DNA of 5,342 bases from Thermococcus sp. (GTDB lineage: Archaea; Methanobacteriota_B; Thermococci; Thermococcales; Thermococcaceae). The stretch spans positions 1-5,342 of the forward strand of contig JAMOTW010000136.1 of the NCBI GenBank assembly GCA_027062125.1. Reading direction: 5' to 3'. The notes below the pieces were generated by a model. The model did no database searches. It saw only the letters and a list, made by a program, of their open reading frames with translations, and was not told the origin of the DNA. Below, one piece after another: positions 1 to 3,615 of the stretch (position 1 is its first letter; the number at the start of each line of letters is the position of its first letter). The position numbers were made by a program, and so were the translations under genes.

Positions 1-56
1 TCTCCGACCAGGTTCTCGCCCAGAAGTACCTCTCGCGGGAGCTGCATCAGGTGCAC
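1..56 (-). CDS. N-terminus of probable glycerol-1-phosphate dehydrogenase (partial)
   Basis: Only the first 18 codons lie in the window; the gene runs off the left edge. Read on the minus strand from a GTG at 56, the peptide is MHLMQLPREVLLGENLVG. The PREVLLGENL pattern resembles, from memory, the N-terminus of archaeal sn-glycerol-1-phosphate dehydrogenase (EgsA family). That cytoplasmic enzyme reduces dihydroxyacetone phosphate to the G1P backbone of archaeal lipids. The GTG start is preferred because a strong Shine-Dalgarno GGTGGTGA sits at 69-62 with a 5-nt spacer. The in-frame ATG at 47 is too far from it. The gene diverges from the DUF63 operon across a 72-bp spacer. That a real gene starts here is likely; the product name rests on 18 residues and is tentative. 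Confidence 0.55.
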   Translation of the reverse strand, partial: MHLMQLPREVLLGENLVG

Positions 57-64
57 TTTTCTCA

Positions 65-85
65 CCACCTTTAACCTTAAGGTGG
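65..85. repeat. Inverted repeat in divergent promoter spacer
   Basis: CCACCTT at 65-71 is the reverse complement of AAGGTGG at 79-85, with a 7-nt centre; an inner ACCTTAAGGT palindrome covers 74-83. It overlaps the minus-strand Shine-Dalgarno and expected transcription start and lies just upstream of the plus-strand BRE. The position would suit a regulator site, but part of the symmetry may simply come from the Shine-Dalgarno sequence. Confidence 0.4.
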
Positions 86-99
86 GAAAAGCTTTAAGG
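85..99 (+). promoter_or_regulatory. BRE/TATA promoter of the DUF63 operon, possibly shared with the divergent gene
   Basis: A purine-rich BRE-like GGAAAAG (85-91) leads into the TATA-like CTTTAAGG (92-99). Initiation about 25 nt downstream would fall near 118-120, directly before the Shine-Dalgarno GGTGGT (120-125) of the DUF63 gene, giving a very short leader. On the minus strand the same box reads CCTTAAAG and would place a start near 70, again immediately before that gene's Shine-Dalgarno. Promoter strength and the start sites are inferred. Confidence 0.6.
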
Positions 100-128
100 C
101 TATCGGATGAACCCTCTACGGTGGTCAA

Positions 129-944
129 ATGGGGCTCTACGAGTTCTTTTACGAGTACTTCGTGCTCCCGATCAAGGAAAACCAGGGCTACAACCCGGTG
201 AACACGCTGGTCTACGCGATAATCCTGGGCATAGCGGTCATACTGCTCTACAGGATGCTCAAGCGCATGGGAATAAGGGTGGACGAGCGCTTTTTCGGGG
301 CCCTCATGCCCTACATAATCCTCGGCCCGCTGATGAGGAGCATGACGGACGTCGGAATCCTGCCGAGAACCTACTTAACGGTCAGCCCTGGCGCGTACTT
401 CGTCATAGCGGCCTTCGCGATAGCGTCCCTCTACGTCGTGTGGAGGCATGTTGGGCCTGGGGAGAGGCTCTACCCCCTCTACCGGGACTTCGGCTGGGTT
501 CTCGTCGGCGGCCTGCTCTTCGTGCTGATAATAAGCATCGACAGGGTCAGCTTCAACTGGGAGGTTCTGAAGTACTTCGTCCCCGTCCTCCTGATAGCGG
601 AGGCCTTCATCTGGCTCATTGCGAGGAAGGTCCAGCTCATCGAGAACAACAAGACCCTCTTCTACACGCACTTCTACGACGCCACCACAACGTTCGTCGG
701 AATTCAGTTCTTCGGTTTCTGGGAGCAGCACGTCCTGGCGAGGTGGCTCATAGATGCCTTCGGAACCGCCGCTGTGATGTACCTTGAGAAGTTTCTCATC
801 CTCCTGCCGGTGGTCTGGATACTCGACAGGGAGATGAAGGATGAGGACCCCGACCTGATCAACTTCGTGAAGCTCACGATATTCATCCTCGGCTTCGGGC
901 CTGGGACGAGGAACCTGCTGATAATGCTAATGGGTGGTGGTTGA
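129..944 (+). CDS. DUF63 family polytopic membrane protein
   Basis: A 271-aa integral membrane protein of unknown function. It matches the archaeal DUF63 family in the early GYNPVNT segment (residues 20-26) and the DERFFGALMPYI segment (52-63). About seven or eight hydrophobic stretches can be read, near residues 25-42, 57-70, 86-105, 121-137, 150-166, 187-205, 212-232 and 244-268. Conserved-looking polar residues lie in or next to these, including His181, Asp184, Glu199, His201, Glu220 and Arg261. The ATG at 129 follows GGTGGT (120-125) at normal spacing and a promoter at 85-99. It is the first gene of an operon: the next start lies 1 nt beyond its stop, and its closing Gly-Gly-Gly codons form the Shine-Dalgarno of that gene. 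No biochemical role is assigned. Confidence 0.9.
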   Translation: MGLYEFFYEYFVLPIKENQGYNPVNTLVYAIILGIAVILLYRMLKRMGIRVDERFFGALMPYIILGPLMRSMTDVGILPRTYLTVSPGAYFVIAAFAIASLYVVWRHVGPGERLYPLYRDFGWVLVGGLLFVLIISIDRVSFNWEVLKYFVPVLLIAEAFIWLIARKVQLIENNKTLFYTHFYDATTTFVGIQFFGFWEQHVLARWLIDAFGTAAVMYLEKFLILLPVVWILDREMKDEDPDLINFVKLTIFILGFGPGTRNLLIMLMGGG

Positions 945-945
945 G

Positions 946-1716
946 GTGGAGATAGCGTGGAACGAAATAGCGAGGGGACTGGCCTCAGACGTTGAGAAGG
1001 TCGTGATGCCGCTCTTCGGAACTCCCCAGGCCGGGAGGGACATGGGGACGAATGTGAGCGGTGACGTCACCAAGTACGTCGACAAGGTTGCCGAGGACCT
1101 CGTCATCGAGAGGCTCAAGCCCCTCGGGATCAACATAGTCAGCGAGGAGGTAGGTTTTATAGACAACGGGAGCGACTACACCGTCGTCGTTGATCCGATA
1201 GACGGCTCCTACAACTTCGCCGCGGGAATCCCGATATTCGCCTTCAGCTTCGCCGTCTTCAGGGGGAAGAGGCCGGTCTACGGCTCGATATACGAGTTCG
1301 TGCCGAAGCACTTCTACGAGGCCATCCCCGGTGAGGGTGCCTTTATGAACGGGAAGAGGATTCACGTGAGGAAGCCGGAACGCGGAAAGGAAGCCCTCAG
1401 CTTCTACACGCGCGGAAGGTGCACCGGTCTGATAAAGAGGGTCAAGCGCGTCCGCGTTCTCGGTGCTATAGCCGTCGAGCTCACCTACCTTGCGAAGGGG
1501 GCTTTGGACGGAGTCCTCGACATAAGAAACTACGTGAGGCCGACGGACATAGCCGCTGGAGTGCTCATAGCGAGGGAAGCCGGCGCGATAGTCACCGACG
1601 AGCGGGGAAGGGAGCTTGAGGTTCACCTGAGCGCCACCGAGCAGACCAACGTAATAGCTGTGAACGACGAGTACCTCCTGAAAATGATCCTGGAGGAGCT
1701 GGAAAATGGGCCTTGA
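946..1716 (+). CDS. Bifunctional fructose-1,6-bisphosphatase / inositol-1-monophosphatase
   Basis: A 256-aa Mg-dependent phosphatase of the IMPase/FBPase superfamily (archaeal class IV FBPase, like Pyrococcus PF2014 and Methanocaldococcus MJ0109). The family removes phosphate from inositol-1-phosphate, which feeds inositol lipids and di-myo-inositol phosphate, and from fructose-1,6-bisphosphate. Metal ligands are visible: Glu67-Glu68 in VSEEVG, the signature DPIDGSYN at 83-90, and Asp201 in RPTDIAAG. SGDVTKYVDK (38-47) and PGEGAFMNGKRI (128-139) are also typical. The GTG at 946 is chosen because GGTGG (936-940) lies 5 nt upstream and the resulting length fits the family (about 254 aa). GTG codons at 934 and 937 would add VVVE, lie inside the upstream gene and lack a good Shine-Dalgarno. 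The gene overlaps the rhomboid gene by 11 nt. The main gluconeogenic FBPase in Thermococcales belongs to another family, so the IMPase role may dominate. Confidence 0.93.
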   Translation: MEIAWNEIARGLASDVEKVVMPLFGTPQAGRDMGTNVSGDVTKYVDKVAEDLVIERLKPLGINIVSEEVGFIDNGSDYTVVVDPIDGSYNFAAGIPIFAFSFAVFRGKRPVYGSIYEFVPKHFYEAIPGEGAFMNGKRIHVRKPERGKEALSFYTRGRCTGLIKRVKRVRVLGAIAVELTYLAKGALDGVLDIRNYVRPTDIAAGVLIAREAGAIVTDERGRELEVHLSATEQTNVIAVNDEYLLKMILEELENGP

Positions 1717-2317
1717 GCGCTATTTTTACCGCTACGGAAAGGCGACCTTCAGCCTCTTCCTGATAAACGTGGCGGTCTACGTGGTGGAGGCCATTCTCAG
1801 TGGGAACCCGCTGAGCATAAGCATCGACGTGCTCGCGAGGCTCGGCCAGTGGAACTACGCGGTTCTCAACGGCTGGTGGTGGCAGCTCATAACGGCCATG
1901 TTCGTCCACGTCGGAATACTCCACATAGGCTTCAACATGTACTTCCTCCTGATGATGGGCAGGCAACTCGAGGGCATTCTCGGGCCGAAGAGGCTTGTGA
2001 TGGTCTACCTTGTCTCAGGTCTCGTGGGGAACCTGCTCACCCTGTTACTCCTGCCGCCAAACTCGATCAGCGCCGGTGCGAGCGGGGCGCTCTTCGGAAT
2101 CGTGGGGACGTTGATAGTCATAGTAGGTGTCATCGGTGGCAACATGCAGATGGCCCTTGTGAACGCCTTCGTCCTCTTCCTGATAAACAGCATCCTGCCG
2201 GGGGTTAACGTCTACGCCCACCTCGGCGGCCTCGTTACTGGGATGGCCATCGGTTACTACTACGGGAAGCGCATCAAGAGGCGCATGGCCCTCGCCTACG
2301 GCTATGGCTACTACTGA
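1706..2317 (+). CDS. Rhomboid family intramembrane serine protease
   Basis: A 203-aa polytopic membrane protease that cleaves transmembrane segments inside the bilayer. The catalytic dyad is complete: Ser126 in GASGALFG (124-131) and His172 in AHLGG (171-175). The upstream HVGILHIGFN segment (68-77) supplies the rhomboid His and Asn that support the oxyanion hole. The WWWQLITAMFVH stretch (57-68) is the usual loop-1 region. Six transmembrane helices are expected, and the length fits the minimal prokaryotic rhomboid core. A basic KRIKRR segment and a Tyr/Gly-rich end (AYGYGYY) form a short cytoplasmic tail. The ATG at 1706 has GGAGGAG at 1692-1698 and overlaps the IMPase gene by 11 nt, which suggests translational coupling. 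The substrate is unknown. Confidence 0.95.
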   Translation: MGLERYFYRYGKATFSLFLINVAVYVVEAILSGNPLSISIDVLARLGQWNYAVLNGWWWQLITAMFVHVGILHIGFNMYFLLMMGRQLEGILGPKRLVMVYLVSGLVGNLLTLLLLPPNSISAGASGALFGIVGTLIVIVGVIGGNMQMALVNAFVLFLINSILPGVNVYAHLGGLVTGMAIGYYYGKRIKRRMALAYGYGYY

Positions 2318-2325
2318 AGGACGCC

Positions 2326-2339
2326 GAAAGATTTAAAAA
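2326..2339 (+). promoter_or_regulatory. BRE/TATA promoter of tRNA-Met
   Basis: GAAAGA (2326-2331) followed by TTTAAAAA (2332-2339) is a strong Thermococcales-type BRE plus TATA box. Initiation about 25 nt downstream would fall near 2360-2363, giving a leader of about 15 nt before the mature tRNA at 2377. The element sits only 8 bp after the rhomboid stop codon. A weaker TATA-like GTATAAC at 2353-2359 is too close to the tRNA to be the main box. Confidence 0.75.
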
Positions 2340-2356
2340 TGACCCCCTGGAGGTAT

Positions 2357-2374
2357 AACCCGAGCGCTCGGGTT
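2357..2374. repeat. Perfect 18-bp palindrome upstream of tRNA-Met
   Basis: AACCCGAGCGCTCGGGTT is fully self-complementary and ends 2 nt before the mature tRNA. It straddles the transcription start predicted from the TATA box at 2332-2339. Its core GAGCGCTCGG (2362-2371) recurs exactly inside the tRNA at 2400-2409, covering the 3' D-stem and 5' anticodon stem. It could be a protein site or leader structure; the role is unknown. Confidence 0.6.
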
Positions 2375-2376
2375 GT

Positions 2377-2484
2377 GCCGGGGTAGCTTAGCCTGGTCAG
2401 AGCGCTCGGCTCATAGGGCCGCTCCCCTTCGGGGGAGCCTGAGAAACCGAGAGGTCCGGGGTTCAAAGCCCCGCCCCGGCACCA
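2377..2484 (+). tRNA. tRNA-Met (elongator, anticodon CAT), intron-containing, CCA encoded
   Basis: A full cloverleaf is readable. The acceptor stem GCCGGGG (2377-2383) pairs with CCCCGGC (2474-2480). The D-stem is 2386-2389 with 2400-2403. The anticodon stem CTCGG (2405-2409) pairs with CCGAG (2447-2451), anticodon CAT at 2412-2414. The T-stem CGGGG (2457-2461) pairs with CCCCG (2469-2473) around loop TTCAAAG. The discriminator is A2481, then genomic CCA 2482-2484. A 30-nt intron at 2416-2445 leaves a 75-nt tRNA plus CCA. The G1-C72 pair and the anticodon stem, which lacks the run of three G-C pairs, argue against initiator tRNA. A CAT anticodon could also belong to tRNA-Ile2, but the acceptor stem and intron fit elongator Met of Thermococcales. 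Confidence 0.95.
2416..2445 (+). other. tRNA intron (bulge-helix-bulge, position 37/38)
   Basis: A canonical archaeal splice structure is visible. The 4-bp central helix pairs CTCA (2410-2413) with TGAG (2440-2443). It is flanked by 3-nt bulges TAG (2414-2416) and AAA (2444-2446), with predicted cuts after 2415 and after 2445. Inside the intron, GCTCCCC (2421-2427) pairs with GGGGAGC (2432-2438) around a TTCG tetraloop. The tRNA splicing endonuclease and RNA ligase would process it. No box C/D motif is visible in it. Confidence 0.9.
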
Positions 2485-2486
2485 CA

Positions 2487-2520
2487 GAAACTTTTGCCAA
2501 GCAAAAGTTTCATCAAAGTT
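2487..2520 (-). repeat. Hairpin repeat type B, copy 1 (inverted relative to 3339-3371)
   Basis: GAAACTTTTGC (2487-2497) and GCAAAAGTTTC (2501-2511) form a perfect 11-bp stem with a CAA loop, beginning 2 nt after the tRNA CCA. With the following ATCAAAGTT, the segment is the reverse complement of 3339-3371, identical over AACTTTGATGAAACTTT and near-identical after that. A TTTT within the first arm could help end tRNA transcription, but that is weak. Confidence 0.8.
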
Positions 2521-2628
2521 GGTAGCTCCTTGGTAGAGGCTGAATTTTAGGAGTTTTCTCACCTAAGAGCAGTCTAACATGCGAGAACTTATCAAATTGC
2601 CCCTCTGTTAGGGGTTTAACTTTAAATC

Positions 2629-2645
2629 GACGCCCGAAGGGCGTC
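2629..2645. repeat. GC-rich hairpin GACGCCC/GGGCGTC
   Basis: A perfect 7-bp inverted repeat with a GAA triloop. Its arms share GACGCC/GGCGTC with the hairpin at 2879-2895, 234 nt downstream. Confidence 0.7.
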
Positions 2646-2755
2646 AAGGGAGAGTGAACCCTTTTATAAGGGCTATTTTGGTGTGTTCTCCTTTGGAAAG
2701 CTCGATTTGTGAGTAAAATCTGTTTTGTTCGAGCCATGGGCGAGAGCTACAAACT

Positions 2756-2796
2756 TTTGGTGAAGCTTTTTCCAAAAGCTTCAGCGCTGGCGGAAG
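2756..2796 (+). repeat. 41-bp direct repeat (type A), copy 1
   Basis: Identical over 41 nt to 3372-3412. It starts TTTGGT and contains a perfect 9-bp hairpin, GAAGCTTTT (2762-2770) with AAAAGCTTC (2774-2782) around TCC, then the palindrome CAGCGCTG and GCGGAAG. Weaker similarity continues past the exact match: GGTGC then a T-rich stretch and ATTGC, and a GAGTGTTTCACT hairpin at 2861-2872 that recurs near 3476-3486. The copied unit was therefore probably longer and has decayed. Confidence 0.9.
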
Positions 2797-2859
2797 GTGA
2801 GGTGCATTCTTGGAATTGCTTGTTTTTGATGGGGGTTTATAGCCCAAATTGCGATTTTG

Positions 2860-2874
2860 TGAGTGTTTCACTCA
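2860..2874. repeat. Hairpin TGAGTG/CACTCA
   Basis: A perfect 6-bp stem with a TTT loop. A related stem, GGGAGTG then TTT then CACTTCC (3473-3489, one G-T pair), lies at a similar position after the second 41-bp repeat. Confidence 0.6.
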
Positions 2875-2878
2875 AGAG

Positions 2879-2895
2879 GGCGTCCAAAGGACGCC
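2879..2895. repeat. GC-rich hairpin GGCGTCC/GGACGCC
   Basis: A perfect 7-bp inverted repeat with an AAA triloop, followed by an A-run. Its arms are related to the hairpin at 2629-2645. Confidence 0.7.
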
Positions 2896-3010
2896 AAAAA
2901 CAAGCTGAAACTATTTGAAAGTGCTCGCTCAATATTAAACCCGTCTAAGAATTGCCCAGTTGGTCAGTGCACAACTGATTTTCCGTCCGTTTGATAAGCA
3001 AGGGCACTCT

Positions 3011-3037
3011 TTTGGTCAAACTTTTTCTAAAAGTTTG
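3011..3037 (+). repeat. Type A repeat, diverged third copy
   Basis: It starts with the same TTTGGT and keeps the same 9-bp stem and 3-nt loop as the 41-bp repeats, but with changed bases: CAAACTTTT (3017-3025), TCT, AAAAGTTTG (3029-3037). Two stem positions differ from the other copies, and each change is matched on the opposite arm. It is followed by GCCTGCGC where the others have GCGCTGGCGG. Confidence 0.7.
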
Positions 3038-3050
3038 TTCGCCTGCGCGA

Positions 3051-3069
3051 CGTCGAGCTTTGCTCGACG
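3051..3069. repeat. Hairpin CGTCGAGC/GCTCGACG
   Basis: A perfect 8-bp inverted repeat with a TTT loop. A smaller stem, GGGAC/GTCCC with a GACA loop, follows at 3073-3086, so two stems stand almost back to back. Confidence 0.7.
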
Positions 3070-3112
3070 CAAGGGACGACAGTCCCGCGGAGTTTGGCCA
3101 AGGCTCGTGATT

Positions 3113-3155
3113 CTTTTCCGAGAATGCAATTCTAAGAAGTTTGCATTCTCAAAAG
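3113..3155. repeat. Long stem around GAGAATGCAA/TTGCATTCTC
   Basis: A perfect 10-bp inverted repeat (3120-3129 with 3141-3150) around an 11-nt loop. After a CC bulge it continues by CTTTT (3113-3117) pairing with AAAAG (3151-3155). This is the longest single stem in the block. Confidence 0.7.
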
Positions 3156-3201
3156 GTAAGTGTCCTTTAGGGAATCTCTTCACGGAACCCCTTGGAATGG
3201 G

Positions 3202-3236
3202 TTTCTCCAAGAAGCGCTCCTCCGGAGCGCGAGAAA
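3202..3236. repeat. Nested hairpin with GCGCTCC/GGAGCGC core
   Basis: The core stem 3214-3220 with 3224-3230 (7 bp, TCC loop) is enclosed by TTTCTC (3202-3207) pairing with GAGAAA (3231-3236). Further out, GGAATGGG (3194-3201) is complementary to CCCATTCC (3277-3284), and TGGGTTT (3198-3204) can alternatively pair with AAACCCA (3241-3247), so competing folds are possible. Confidence 0.65.
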
Positions 3237-3338
3237 AAACAAACCCAAGTGAGAAAGCTTCCAAAATTAGGGAATCCCATTCCAAAAAAGCCGTTAAAAG
3301 CGCAAACACTCTCAAAACGCCCTGTCACGGGAATCACG

Positions 3339-3371
3339 AACTTTGATGAAACTTTGCCTTCGCAAAGTTTC
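3339..3371 (+). repeat. Hairpin repeat type B, copy 2
   Basis: AACTTTGATG leads into a perfect 10-bp hairpin, GAAACTTTGC (3348-3357) with GCAAAGTTTC (3362-3371) around CTTC. It is the inverted counterpart of 2487-2520 and directly abuts the second 41-bp type A repeat at 3372, so here B and A form a compound B-A unit. Confidence 0.8.
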
Positions 3372-3412
3372 TTTGGTGAAGCTTTTTCCAAAAGCTTCAG
3401 CGCTGGCGGAAG
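3372..3412 (+). repeat. 41-bp direct repeat (type A), copy 2
   Basis: Exact copy of 2756-2796, 616 bp downstream of it in the same orientation, with the same 9-bp stem (3378-3386 with 3390-3398). Confidence 0.9.
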
Positions 3413-3527
3413 TTCGGGTGCTTTTTGAAGATTGCAAGTTCTGGTGTGGATTTCTCATTCACTTGTTCATTGGGGAGTGTTTCACTTCCGGAGTTAAACC
3501 CCACAACAGGGACTGGAATTGTTCTCA

Positions 3528-3550
3528 CTGGAGTTTCCAGGGTGTACCCT
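3528..3550. repeat. Adjacent small stems near the 3616 gene promoter
   Basis: CTGGA/TCCAG (3528-3532 with 3536-3540) overlaps AGGGT/ACCCT (3539-3543 with 3546-3550). They lie about 25 bp upstream of the TATA box at 3575-3583 and could be chance or a regulator site. Confidence 0.4.
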
Positions 3551-3574
3551 CCCAAAAGAACGAACAGGCCAAAC

Positions 3575-3583
3575 ATATTTAAA
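3575..3583 (+). promoter_or_regulatory. TATA box for the 3616 gene
   Basis: ATATTTAAA, preceded by CCAAAC, is a good archaeal TATA element. Transcription would start near 3603-3606, at or just before the GGTGA Shine-Dalgarno (3606-3610), giving the same short-leader layout as the DUF63 operon. Confidence 0.65.
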
Positions 3584-3615
3584 CCTTCAGTGCGTAAAAT
3601 CCATCGGTGACTTTG

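Larger units (their letters stand above)
2485..3605. other. Gene-free, repeat- and hairpin-rich block
   Basis: About 1.1 kb between the tRNA CCA end and the next gene's Shine-Dalgarno. Its A/T content is clearly higher than that of the neighbours. Open frames of 60-128 codons exist on both strands, but they overlap each other, lack convincing Shine-Dalgarno sites, show no recognisable domains and run straight through perfect hairpins, so none is called. At least ten perfect stems with short loops and several repeated segments in both orientations are present; the clearest are listed separately. TATA-like stretches occur at 2615-2627 (TTTAACTTTAAAT), 2662-2669 and 2930-2939, so transcription is possible. 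No transposase or integrase fragment, CRISPR repeat, or duplicate of the tRNA 3' end was seen. Confidence 0.75.

Noticed and set aside
934..945. GTG at 934 as the start of the IMPase gene
   Set aside because: It lies inside the DUF63 gene without a suitable Shine-Dalgarno. GTG at 946 has GGTGG 5 nt upstream and gives the family length.
2416..2445. The 30-nt tRNA insert as a defect or pseudogene sign
   Set aside because: It forms a textbook bulge-helix-bulge at position 37/38, and removal restores a perfect cloverleaf.
2457..2484. tRNA-Met 3' end as an attachment site of an integrated virus or plasmid
   Set aside because: No second copy of the tRNA 3' segment occurs downstream in the window and no integrase fragment is visible. 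A distant copy outside the window cannot be excluded.
2487..2511. Hairpin after the tRNA as a classic terminator
   Set aside because: Archaeal termination depends on T-rich tracts. Here only a TTTT inside the stem is present and no U-run follows the hairpin.
2960..3346. Open frames of 74-128 codons on both strands of the gene-free block, for example 2960-3346 plus and 3016-3315 minus
   Set aside because: They overlap each other on both strands, run through perfect hairpins, lack Shine-Dalgarno sites and have no recognisable domain. Their repeated peptides (KLFPKASALAE twice) simply translate the 41-bp DNA repeat.
3342..3412. Box C/D guide RNA based on TTGATGA at 3343-3349
   Set aside because: No CTGA D box follows within the usual 50-70 nt, and the segment is better explained as a hairpin repeat.
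2485..3605. CRISPR array
   Set aside because: The repeats are not regularly spaced, vary in type and orientation, and do not resemble the roughly 30-nt Thermococcales CRISPR repeats.
3607..3615. GTG at 3607 as the start of the unknown protein
   Set aside because: This GTG is part of the GGTGA Shine-Dalgarno for the ATG at 3616.
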